In this document: positions 1 through 6,791 of the stretch, piece by piece
How the letters are laid out: the number at the start of each line of letters is the position of its first letter
Position numbering within the stretch: the first letter of the stretch is position 1
Assembly (NCBI GenBank): GCA_002317575.1
Contig: DCIH01000079.1
Span: 7,137-24,549, forward strand
From: Verrucomicrobia bacterium UBA1731
Lineage (GTDB): Bacteria > Verrucomicrobiota > Kiritimatiellia > RFP12 > UBA1067
Length of the DNA stretch: 17,413 nt
Direction: 5' to 3'
The notes under the pieces: model-generated
Told to the model about the DNA's origin: nothing
The model's input: the letters and a program-made list of their open reading frames with translations, nothing else
Database searches by the model: none
Program-made: the position numbers and the translations under genes

Positions 1-617
1 TCGAGGGCATCCGCAACCTTTCCGGTCTCGACGTCAAGTACGCCGCCGATTTCGGCTACCGCATCAAGCTCCTCGCCGTCGTCGCCAAGGACGGCGAAGA
101 AGTCGAAGTGGGCGTCCACCCGACGCTCGTGCCGTTCTCCCACATGCTCGCGAGCGTGAACGGCGTGTTCAACGCGGCGATGTTCAACGGCGACATGAGC
201 GAGAACACGATGTACTACGGCCGCGGGGCGGGACGTCTGCCCACCGCGTCCACGGTCGTCGGCGACATCTGCGACATCGCCCGCAACCGCGCCCACGGCG
301 AAGTGCGCTACGCGCGCGCCGCCCCCACCTACAACGAAGGCAAGGTCAAGCTCCGCGCCGCCGGCGACATCGTCTCGCGCTTCTACCTGCGCTTCGAAGT
401 CGCCGACAAGGCGGGCTCGTTGGGCCTCATGACCACCGCGCTCGGCAACGCCGGCGTGAACATCTCCGCCGCCACGCAGAAGGATCGTTCCGAGGGCGTC
501 GCCACCGTGGTGATGCTCACCGATCCCGCCAAGGCCGCCGCCGTGGACGCGGCGTTCGCCGCCATCGAAGCGGCCGGCGTCCTCACGGAAAAGCCCGTGA
601 AGCTGCGGATGCTGTGA
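1..617 (+). CDS. hom: Homoserine dehydrogenase, C-terminal part (5' end outside window)
   Basis: The reading frame is open from the window edge (codons start at base 3) to TGA at 615-617. Homoserine dehydrogenase reduces aspartate semialdehyde to homoserine with NAD(P)H, on the way to threonine and methionine. The visible part holds the end of the catalytic domain (HPTLVPFSHMLASVNGVFNA, then YYGRGAGRLPTAS followed by VVGD) and a C-terminal ACT domain from about base 388 (FYLRFEVADKAGSLG, then GVNISAATQK). This is the usual architecture of the long, feedback-regulated form; ACT domains in this family usually bind threonine. The NAD-binding N-terminus is missing only because the window starts inside the gene. 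The stop overlaps the next start as GTGA, so nfnA is probably translationally coupled to it. The family assignment is secure; allosteric control is inferred from the ACT domain. Confidence 0.95.
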   Translation, partial: EGIRNLSGLDVKYAADFGYRIKLLAVVAKDGEEVEVGVHPTLVPFSHMLASVNGVFNAAMFNGDMSENTMYYGRGAGRLPTASTVVGDICDIARNRAHGEVRYARAAPTYNEGKVKLRAAGDIVSRFYLRFEVADKAGSLGLMTTALGNAGVNISAATQKDRSEGVATVVMLTDPAKAAAVDAAFAAIEAAGVLTEKPVKLRML

Positions 618-1489
618 AAATGCACAGGATTCTGGAGAAGAGGCAGTTGTCGGCGAGCGTCTTCCGCATGGAAGTCGAAGCGCCGCTGATTGCACGCGCG
701 CGCGCCGCGGGCCAGTTCGTCATCGTGATGGCGGACGTGGACGCGGGCGAGCGCATTCCGCTCACGATCGCCGACGCGGATCCCGGGAAGGGGTCCATCA
801 CATTGGTGTTCCAGGCCGTGGGCGCGAGCACGATGAAGCTCGCCAAACTGGAAGCCGGCGATGCGATCGCTTCCGTCACGGGTCCGCTGGGACGGCCCAC
901 CTCGATCCGCGGCGCGAACGGCGAACCCGCGGGCCATGTGGTGTGCGTGGGCGGCGGCATCGGCGTCGCTCCGCTCCATCCGATCGTGCAGGCGCTGAAG
1001 CGGGCGGGCAACCGCGTCACGCTGGTGATGGGCGCGCGCACGCAGGACCTTTTCGTGATGACGGACGAAATGCGCGCGCTGGCGGACGAGCTCGTGCTCG
1101 TCACCGACGACGGTTCCTCCGGCCGCAAGGGGCTCGTCACCGATCCGCTCAAGGAGCTGTGCGCGGCGGGCGGCGTCGACGAAGTCATCGCGATCGGTCC
1201 GCCGATCATGATGAAGTTCTGCGCGCTCGCGACGAAGCCGTTCGGCGTGAAGACGACGGTGTCGCTCAACACGATCATGATCGACGGCACGGGCATGTGC
1301 GGCGGCTGCCGCGTGACCGTGGGCGGCCAGACGAAATTCGTGTGCGTGGACGGTCCCGAGTTCGACGGCCACGCGGTGGATTGGGACCAGATGATGCAGC
1401 GGCTGTCCACATTCAAGGTGCAGGAAGCGCTGGCGCGCGACCACGCGTGCCGCATCGGTTTGCACGGGGAATCGCAGGCGACAAGATGA
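614..1489 (+). CDS. nfnA: NADH-dependent ferredoxin:NADP+ oxidoreductase small subunit (NfnA / sulfide dehydrogenase beta-like)
   Basis: This 291-residue flavoprotein is the ferredoxin-NADP-reductase/PyrK-like subunit. With NfnB it forms the Nfn complex, which couples NADH and reduced ferredoxin oxidation to NADP+ reduction by flavin bifurcation or confurcation. An N-terminal FAD-binding barrel (residues about 1-100) is followed by a nucleotide-binding domain with GGGIGVAPLHPI near residue 115. The C-terminal iron-sulfur motif is DGTGMCGGCR, then FVCVDGPEFDG. Likely [2Fe-2S] ligands are D224, C229, C232 and C244; an aspartate ligand in place of a fourth cysteine is known for NfnA-type proteins. 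The GTG at 614 overlaps the hom stop. An ATG at 620 is the alternative start and would remove two residues. Its direct partner nfnB follows with an ATGA overlap, which supports NfnA over PyrK (no pyrD nearby). Confidence 0.9.
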   Translation: MKMHRILEKRQLSASVFRMEVEAPLIARARAAGQFVIVMADVDAGERIPLTIADADPGKGSITLVFQAVGASTMKLAKLEAGDAIASVTGPLGRPTSIRGANGEPAGHVVCVGGGIGVAPLHPIVQALKRAGNRVTLVMGARTQDLFVMTDEMRALADELVLVTDDGSSGRKGLVTDPLKELCAAGGVDEVIAIGPPIMMKFCALATKPFGVKTTVSLNTIMIDGTGMCGGCRVTVGGQTKFVCVDGPEFDGHAVDWDQMMQRLSTFKVQEALARDHACRIGLHGESQATR

Positions 1490-2937
1490 CGGCGAAGGAA
1501 AGAATGGCGATCGAGCCGCAGAAGATGCCGGAGCAGGATCCGGCCGTGCGGGCGCACAACATGCGCGAGGTCGCCTTGGGCTACACCCCCGAGCAGGCGC
1601 AGCGCGAAGCGACGCGGTGCCTGAATTGTCCGACGAAACCCTGCATGCAGGGCTGTCCCGTTTCCGTGAACATCCCCGGTTTCCTCGCGCAGGCGACCGC
1701 AGGCGATTTCAAGGGCGCGCTGGCGACGATCCGCGAATCGTCCCTGTTGCCGGCGGTGTGCGGCCGGGTGTGTCCGCAGGAAAAGCAGTGCCAGAACTTC
1801 TGCACGCTCGGCAAGCTCTTCAAGGATCCCGAGAAGGCCGTCGCCATCGGCCGCATCGAGCGGTTTTGCGCGGACTTCTCCGCGCAAGCGGGACAGGTCG
1901 GAGGCGACGAGGCCTTCAATCCTTCATCCACGCGGCCGCACGCGAAGCGTGTCGCCGTGGTGGGTTCGGGCCCCGCGTCCATCACCTGCGCGGCGGACTG
2001 CGCGCGGGCCGGGTTCAAGGTCACGATGTTCGAGGCGTTCCACAAGCCGGGCGGCGTTTTGGTGTACGGCATTCCCGAGTTCCGGTTGCCGAAGGCCATC
2101 GTGCAGCGCGAGATCGACGGGCTCAAGGCGCTGGGCGTCGACGTGGTGACGGATTTCGTCGTGGGGCGCACGCTCACGCTTTCCGACATGCTGGACGACG
2201 GGTATGACGCGATCTTCGTGGGGACGGGCGCGGGCTTGCCGAAGTTCATGGGCATCGAGGGCGAGAACCTCGTGGGCGTGTTCAGCGCGAACGAATACCT
2301 GACGCGCGCCAATCTGATGAAGGCCTACGACGAGGACCATGTGGACACGCCGTTCTGGCACGGCAGGCGCGTGGCGGTTCTGGGCGGCGGCAACGTGGCG
2401 ATGGACGCGAGCCGCATGGCGTTGCGGTTGGGCGCGGAGAAGGTCTATCTCGTGTACCGGCGCAGCGAAGCGGAGATGCCGGCGCGGCGCGAGGAAATGC
2501 ACCACGCGCGCGAAGAGGGTGTTGAGTTCCTGATGCTCCAGAATGCGAAGCGCGTGTTGGGAGACGAGCAGGGCCGCGTGAAGGGCTTGGAGTGCCTCAC
2601 GTACGAACTCGGCGAACCGGACGCGAGCGGACGCCGGAGTCCCGTGGCGGTTCCCGGCAGCGAATTCACGCTGGACGTGGACACGGTGGTGGTGGCCGTG
2701 GGCAACGGCGCCAATCCGCTCGTGGCGGCGACGACGCCGGGGCTGGACGTGGACGCGAAGGGCCACGTGCTCGTCGATCCCGTCACGCGCATGACGTCGA
2801 TTCCGGGCGTGTTCGCCGGCGGCGACATCGTTCTCGGCGCGGCCACGGTGATTCTCGCGATGGGCGAAGGCCGCGCGGCCGCGAAGGGCATGGCCGACTG
2901 GTTGAACCGGAACGCAGGCGAAGGAGAAACGAAATGA
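1486..2937 (+). CDS. nfnB: NADH-dependent ferredoxin:NADP+ oxidoreductase large subunit (NfnB / GltD-like)
   Basis: This 483-residue protein belongs to the glutamate synthase small-subunit/NfnB family. It carries two cysteine clusters for [4Fe-4S] centres: C45, C48, C53, C57 (CLNCPTKPCMQGCP) and C92, C96, C102, C106 (CGRVCPQEKQCQNFC). A FAD-binding fold starts at VAVVGSGPAS (G160, G162) and an NADPH-binding fold at VAVLGGGNVAMD (G300, G302). The C-terminal FAD signature is SIPGVFAGGDIVLGAATVI. The same frame is open far upstream, but the ATG at 1486 is chosen because it overlaps the nfnA stop (ATGA). ATG 1504, which has AAGGAA 3 nt upstream, is an alternative that removes six residues. Adjacency to nfnA argues for the Nfn complex rather than glutamate synthase; no gltB-type large subunit is in view. 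Confidence 0.92.
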   Translation: MTAKERMAIEPQKMPEQDPAVRAHNMREVALGYTPEQAQREATRCLNCPTKPCMQGCPVSVNIPGFLAQATAGDFKGALATIRESSLLPAVCGRVCPQEKQCQNFCTLGKLFKDPEKAVAIGRIERFCADFSAQAGQVGGDEAFNPSSTRPHAKRVAVVGSGPASITCAADCARAGFKVTMFEAFHKPGGVLVYGIPEFRLPKAIVQREIDGLKALGVDVVTDFVVGRTLTLSDMLDDGYDAIFVGTGAGLPKFMGIEGENLVGVFSANEYLTRANLMKAYDEDHVDTPFWHGRRVAVLGGGNVAMDASRMALRLGAEKVYLVYRRSEAEMPARREEMHHAREEGVEFLMLQNAKRVLGDEQGRVKGLECLTYELGEPDASGRRSPVAVPGSEFTLDVDTVVVAVGNGANPLVAATTPGLDVDAKGHVLVDPVTRMTSIPGVFAGGDIVLGAATVILAMGEGRAAAKGMADWLNRNAGEGETK

Positions 2938-3977
2938 AGCACTTGACGATGCTGCTGTCGACGGCGGTGCTGGCGGCGGCGGTTTGGGCGGCACCGGGCG
3001 CGCGCGTACCGGGCACGGGCATGGGTGGCGCGTCGCCGTTCGCGACGGATCATTTCCCGGGTTTCGACGATCTCGATGTGTTCGACAAACCCGAGCGCCG
3101 CACGCCGAGCTGGTTCCTCGGGTTGGAGAAGGACAACGCCGCCGAGCAGTTCGCCTGGGCGCAGCAGATGGAGGCGTCGGGCAGCCTGCGCGCCGCCCGT
3201 CGCGGATACGACGCGCTCGTGCGCCAGTGGCCTGCGGCCCCCGAAGCGCCCAAGGCGCAGCTCAAGCTCGCGCAGTTGTGGGAGACGAAGCTGCAGGAGT
3301 ACGACGAGGCGTTCGACGCCTACGACTATCTGCTCGATTTCTATCCCCGTGCGTGCGACTACGCGGAAATCGTCTCCGAGCAGTACAAGATCGCAAACCT
3401 GCTCGCCAAGGACAAGCGCACATGGTTCGGGCTGTCGTTCACCTCGCCGCGCACGCTTCGCCGCAGATACGAACACGTGGTGCGCCGGGCGCCGGGCGCC
3501 GAATATGCGCCGGACGTCTTCCTTAAGATCGCCGGTCTGCGCGAACAGGATTCCGATTGGGAGGAGGCCGTGAAGGTGTACGGCACCCTCCAGAGCCGTT
3601 ACGACGGGTCGCTGCAGGCCCGCACGGCGGCGTATCTCGAGGCGGCCGCGCGCATGCACCTGTCCCGTCGCCTCGCCTACAACAGCCCGCGTCTGAAAGA
3701 CACGCGCGGCTACCTGAGGCTCACGCTCCAGCGCTATCCGGACCACGAGCGCGCCGAGGAGATGAAGGGGTGGGCCGCCGAGATCGACACATGGCTTTCC
3801 GAAGAGGCCTGGAAGAGCGCCCGCTTCTACGACACGCGCCAGCGCACGCAGCACGCGGCTCTTTCCGCCTACGAGAAATTCGTGAAGGAACACCCCGATT
3901 CCGCGCACGCCGCCGAGGCGCGCGCGCGAATCGAAGAAATCAACGCATCACGCGGCGCAGCCGCCGAAAGGAAATGA
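2934..3977 (+). CDS. bamD: BamD/YfiO-like periplasmic TPR protein
   Basis: This 347-residue exported protein has tetratricopeptide-like repeats, as in the outer-membrane assembly factor BamD (partner of BamA in beta-barrel insertion). The start is fixed by AAGGAG at 2921-2926, 7 nt before ATG, and by the ATGA overlap with nfnB. Residues 1 to about 20 form a Sec signal (MKHLTMLLSTAVLAAAVWAA). TPR-type helices include RAARRGYDALVRQWPAAPEA near residues 84-103, AFDAYDYLLDFYP near 126-138 and the C-terminal HAALSAYEKFVKEHPDSAHA. Typical BamD is about 245 residues and is a lipoprotein. Here no lipobox cysteine is visible, so it would be soluble periplasmic or anchored otherwise. The adjacent lptE supports a role in the outer membrane. 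A more general periplasmic TPR protein (CpoB-like) remains possible. Confidence 0.7.
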   Translation: MKHLTMLLSTAVLAAAVWAAPGARVPGTGMGGASPFATDHFPGFDDLDVFDKPERRTPSWFLGLEKDNAAEQFAWAQQMEASGSLRAARRGYDALVRQWPAAPEAPKAQLKLAQLWETKLQEYDEAFDAYDYLLDFYPRACDYAEIVSEQYKIANLLAKDKRTWFGLSFTSPRTLRRRYEHVVRRAPGAEYAPDVFLKIAGLREQDSDWEEAVKVYGTLQSRYDGSLQARTAAYLEAAARMHLSRRLAYNSPRLKDTRGYLRLTLQRYPDHERAEEMKGWAAEIDTWLSEEAWKSARFYDTRQRTQHAALSAYEKFVKEHPDSAHAAEARARIEEINASRGAAAERK

Positions 3978-3979
3978 CC

Positions 3980-4513
3980 ATGAAGATCCGATTTGCCGCC
4001 TTGTTGCTCCCCCTGGCGCTTCTGAGCGCCTGCAAAACCGACTACCGTTGGACATCGCGCGTGCCCGAAGAGCTGCGCACGATCGCCGTTCCCGTGTTCG
4101 AGAACCGCACGAACGACGCCGAACTCGGCCCGATCTGCACGCAGTATGTGCTGCGCGAGTTCCAGCGCGAGGGCACGTTCAAAATCCGCCGTTATGGTGC
4201 CGCCGCGCTGGAAGTCCAGGGCGCGATCGTGGAGGCCTCGCGCACGGCTGCGGCGTTCAGCCGCAGCGACGGGCTCATGGCCAAGGAATACCGTTATCGC
4301 GTCAAGGCCGAGATTTCGTTGGTGGACCGCCAGAACCAGCGCGTGCTGGAGGACCGGCGCGTTTATTTTGCGGAAACGACGTTCAACGCGTCCGACGATC
4401 TGCTGACGGGGCAGCGCAACGCCGCCCAGCGCATCGCCCAGGATCTGGCGCGTCAGGTCGTGGACGGCGTCTGTTCGTATTCCTACAACAAGACGCCGGC
4501 GGCGCAGCGGTAG
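3980..4513 (+). CDS. lptE: LPS assembly lipoprotein LptE-like
   Basis: This 177-residue lipoprotein begins MKIRFAALLLPLALLSAC, with lipobox L15-S16-A17-C18, followed by a compact alpha/beta domain. The segment LRTIAVPVFENRTNDAELG followed by a YVLREFQREGTF-type helix is typical of the LptE family seen outside Proteobacteria. LptE plugs the LptD barrel that delivers lipopolysaccharide to the outer leaflet. ATG 3980 is preferred because AAAGGA (3967-3972) lies 7 nt upstream. An ATG at 3974, overlapping the bamD stop as ATGA, would add only Met-Thr. The stop is 1 nt before the next start. The function is a family-level call from sequence pattern plus the neighbouring BamD-like gene; no lptD is in the window. 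Confidence 0.75.
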   Translation: MKIRFAALLLPLALLSACKTDYRWTSRVPEELRTIAVPVFENRTNDAELGPICTQYVLREFQREGTFKIRRYGAAALEVQGAIVEASRTAAAFSRSDGLMAKEYRYRVKAEISLVDRQNQRVLEDRRVYFAETTFNASDDLLTGQRNAAQRIAQDLARQVVDGVCSYSYNKTPAAQR

Positions 4514-4514
4514 G

Positions 4515-5480
4515 ATGCTGGCCGCGCTCCAACGGGGCGTCCCGCTCGCGAAGCGGCCCTTCGAAGAGCTTTCGCGCGATTGCGGGAAGACGGAAGCCGA
4601 GGTGCTCGCCTTCGTCGCGAGATGTCGCGATGAAGGCGTGGTGCGCCGCTTCGGCGCGGTGTTCGACGCGCGCCGCATGGGATACCGGTCGGCGTTGTGC
4701 GCCGCATGCGTGCCTTCGGCCGCGTTGGACGACGCGGCGGCGCGCGTTTCCGCGTTGACGGGCGTGACGCACTGCTATCGTCGTGCCGCCCGCACCGGCG
4801 GCGCGTCCGGCTGCCCCAATCTGTGGTTCACGTTGTCGTATCCGCGCGCGTCGTTCGCCGCCGCGCAGGCGGACGCGGAAGCGCGCCTTGCCCCGCACGC
4901 GGTGCATGTGCTGCCGGCCGTCAGGCGCTACAAGGTGGATGTCGTGTTCGGCGGCGCCACGCGGGCGCGCGAAGAATCCGTGGAGGACGATCTGCCGCCG
5001 CTCGACGCGCGCGAGCGGAAGATCGTCCGCGCGCTCCAGGGCGACACCGACGTGCGCGCGGACTATTTTTCGGCCTTGGCCGAACGGCTGGGCGAAAAAG
5101 AGTGGGATCTGCTGTCAACGCTGGAACTGTGGCGCCGGCAAGGGCGTTTGAAGCGCATCGGGCTGCTGCTCAAGCACCGGGCGGCGGGTTGGACGGCGAA
5201 CGGCATGTGCTGTTGGCGGATCGCGGGCGACACGGTCGACGCCGGCCGCGCCCTGGCGGCGCGGAACGAGGTGACGCACTGCTACGAACGGCCTTCCGCT
5301 CCTGCGTTCCCGTACAACCTGTTCGCCATGGTGCACGCGCGTTCGGAAGACGCGGCGGAGGCGCAATTCGCCGCGCTGGACGCCGTTGTCCGCGAGGTCG
5401 CGGGCGAGGCGGCCGAGGCGTCGACCATGCTGCTTTCCGAAAGAGAGTACAAAAAGACATCCCTTTCCTTTTTCGCGTGA
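4515..5480 (+). CDS. ahbAB: Siroheme decarboxylase, single-chain fusion of AhbA- and AhbB-type subunits
   Basis: This 321-residue protein consists of two Lrp/AsnC-like halves. Half one (about 1-150) has a degenerate winged-helix with VRRFGAVFDARRMGYRS, then H86-C-Y and PNLWFTLSYP from about residue 101. Half two (about 163-321) repeats the plan: LDARERKIVRALQGD, RLKRIGLLLKHRAAGW, H255-C-Y-E-R-P, YNLFAMVHA from 267, and a C-terminal EYKKTS. These are signatures of siroheme decarboxylases AhbA/AhbB (and NirD/L/G/H), which convert siroheme to didecarboxysiroheme for the alternative heme or heme d1 pathway. In most organisms the two subunits are separate or heterodimeric genes, so one polypeptide is notable. 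It lies 1 nt after lptE. ATG 4515 is the first in-frame ATG, and the N-terminus looks a few residues shorter than usual. A DNA-binding Lrp regulator is less likely given the HCY and YNLFAM motifs. Confidence 0.82.
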   Translation: MLAALQRGVPLAKRPFEELSRDCGKTEAEVLAFVARCRDEGVVRRFGAVFDARRMGYRSALCAACVPSAALDDAAARVSALTGVTHCYRRAARTGGASGCPNLWFTLSYPRASFAAAQADAEARLAPHAVHVLPAVRRYKVDVVFGGATRAREESVEDDLPPLDARERKIVRALQGDTDVRADYFSALAERLGEKEWDLLSTLELWRRQGRLKRIGLLLKHRAAGWTANGMCCWRIAGDTVDAGRALAARNEVTHCYERPSAPAFPYNLFAMVHARSEDAAEAQFAALDAVVREVAGEAAEASTMLLSEREYKKTSLSFFA

Positions 5481-5483
5481 AAA

Positions 5484-5492
5484 TGGTATAAT
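5484..5492 (+). promoter_or_regulatory. Extended -10 promoter for the outer-membrane protein gene
   Basis: TGGTATAAT is a perfect extended -10 element (TGn plus consensus TATAAT at 5487-5492) lying 4 nt after the preceding stop. No good -35 box is seen: the hexamer at 17-nt spacing is TTTCCT. A start of transcription 6-8 nt downstream falls at about 5498-5500, right at the ATG at 5500. This implies a nearly leaderless mRNA and agrees with the absence of a Shine-Dalgarno sequence before that ATG. The transcription start is inferred. Confidence 0.7.
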
Positions 5493-5499
5493 GCGCGCC

Positions 5500-6468
5500 A
5501 TGAAAACGATTACTCTCCTGTCGTGCTGCGCGGCCATGGCCTGTGCGGCGTTCGCCGAAACGAAACCCGCCGCTGCCGCCGAAACGACGGATCCGGAGTC
5601 CAAGGCCGAGCTTGAAGAAGCCGCGCCCGCCATTCCCTGGTTCTGGGGATTCGGCAACTACGGCATCTATTCCGGCTACCAGCTCTACGGCAACCTGTTG
5701 AATTCCGAGCCCACGCTTCAGGGCTACTTCGAGGGTAACATGAACCTCAAGTTCATCGACGATGTCGATCTCGGCTACTTCGGCGTCGGCATCTGGTCCA
5801 ACTCCGACCTCACCGACAAGCGCCGCGGATCGGGTTACCACTACCGTTCCGCCAATTACGGCAACGGCCAGTACGGCAAGGCCTTCAACGAATGGGATTT
5901 CAACATCCACTGGGGCAAGACCTTCTGGTTCGACGACAAGCAGCAGTACGGGCTTGACTACCGTTGCGGCTTCGTGTGGTACTACTATCCGCATCGCCGC
6001 CACAACGACATTGGCAACGGCAGCACGATGACGACGATGGACTTCAACCATTGGTTCACGCTCAAGACGCCGTATGTCGACCTCTTCCTCACCTACGTGC
6101 GCGAATACCACGAGAACAACGCGAACCTCTGGGAGTTCGGCCTGAAGCACACGTTCGTCGGCGACTATCTGCCGCAGAACCTGTCGCTCACGCCTTCCGC
6201 CACGTTCGTCGTGCGTTCCCACCGCTACAACTGGTGCTTCCCCACGGCCGGCTGGGGCGAGACGCACAACGGCGGTCTGGCGACGGCCAAGATCGGCCTG
6301 GACGCCAACTACCAGCTTACGGACCACATCGGCATTTTCGCGAAGGTCGCCTACTGCTCGATCATCGACAATGCGTTGCGCGATGCGGCGGAACACGGCA
6401 GCTGCTCCGATTACAGCCAGTACAAGGACTTCGCCTGGGGCGGCATGGGCCTCTCCTTCAATTTCTAA
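5500..6468 (+). CDS. Putative outer-membrane beta-barrel protein, family not recognised
   Basis: This 322-residue protein has a Sec signal peptide (MKTITLLSCCAAMACAAFA, likely cut before ETKP), then an Ala/Glu-rich linker, then a domain of alternating aromatic and polar strands. Examples are FWGFGNYGIYSGYQLYGN, YVDLFLTYVREY and ATAKIGLDANYQLTD. It ends in GLSFNF with a C-terminal phenylalanine, the usual recognition signal for outer-membrane barrel assembly. Tyr, Trp, Asn and Gly are abundant, as in barrels. No specific family or substrate is recognised. An in-frame ATG at 5491 overlaps the -10 box, so 5500 is the likely start. The gene is flanked by its own promoter and a downstream hairpin, so it is probably transcribed separately from both neighbouring operons. 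Confidence 0.75.
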   Translation: MKTITLLSCCAAMACAAFAETKPAAAAETTDPESKAELEEAAPAIPWFWGFGNYGIYSGYQLYGNLLNSEPTLQGYFEGNMNLKFIDDVDLGYFGVGIWSNSDLTDKRRGSGYHYRSANYGNGQYGKAFNEWDFNIHWGKTFWFDDKQQYGLDYRCGFVWYYYPHRRHNDIGNGSTMTTMDFNHWFTLKTPYVDLFLTYVREYHENNANLWEFGLKHTFVGDYLPQNLSLTPSATFVVRSHRYNWCFPTAGWGETHNGGLATAKIGLDANYQLTDHIGIFAKVAYCSIIDNALRDAAEHGSCSDYSQYKDFAWGGMGLSFNF

Positions 6469-6500
6469 CGGAAGGCGCGTGAAAACGCATGGCTAACGAG

Positions 6501-6534
6501 AAGGGCGGAGCGGGATCGAACCCGTTCCGCCCTT
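6501..6534 (+). terminator. Strong hairpin after the OMP gene, terminator or leader hairpin of the permease gene
   Basis: The left arm AAGGGCGGAGCGGG (6501-6514) and right arm CCCGTTCCGCCCTT (6521-6534) form a 14-bp stem with one G-T wobble and loop ATCGAA. Only a short T run follows (6533-6535). It lies 32 nt after the OMP stop and 17 nt before the permease start. It can serve as a factor-independent terminator; because no promoter is evident between it and the permease, read-through or attenuation is also possible. Confidence 0.65.
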
Positions 6535-6551
6535 TCACAAGGAACACGATC

Positions 6552-6791
6552 ATGACGGCTGAAGAAAAGAAGTTGCTGGAAACGATCAAACGCGTCCGCG
6601 CGAATGTTGCGGGCGACGGCAGAATCGACATCGAAGAGACCGATGTGCTGCTCGCGGTGGCGAAGAAATACGCCAACGAAAACGCCAACATGGCGGAATT
6701 CGCCGAGCTTCTCGTGGATGTCCGCCAGGACGGCATCGTCGAGCAGGACGAGTCCGAGAAGATCCTCATCCACCTCGACTGGCTGGCGCGT
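6552..6791 (+). other. TerB-like N-terminal module of the purine permease (residues 1-80)
   Basis: This helical, acidic, cytoplasm-facing module has two related loops, D22-G-R-I-D-I-E-E and D60-G-I-V-E-Q-D-E-S, 38 residues apart, each followed by an amphipathic helix. The pattern matches the modules at the starts of Apt and UraA in this cluster. It resembles TerB-type acidic domains or EF-hand-like pairs; the family name is a judgement from pattern only. Confidence 0.7.

Noticed and set aside
943..1485. Upstream in-frame extension of nfnB
   Set aside because: The extension overlaps nfnA out of frame and reads as Arg-rich nonsense; ATG 1486 overlaps the nfnA stop and gives the expected N-terminus.
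4515..5480. Lrp/AsnC transcription regulator
   Set aside because: The winged-helix parts are degenerate, and both halves carry H-C-Y and N-L-W/F motifs typical of siroheme decarboxylases.
6489..6551. Alternative ATG 21 codons upstream of the purine permease
   Set aside because: It lacks a good ribosome site and would place the strong hairpin in the coding region; ATG 6552 has AAGGAA at ideal spacing.
6469..6551. Purine riboswitch before the permease gene
   Set aside because: Only 83 nt are available, filled by a simple hairpin; no three-way junction or conserved core is visible.
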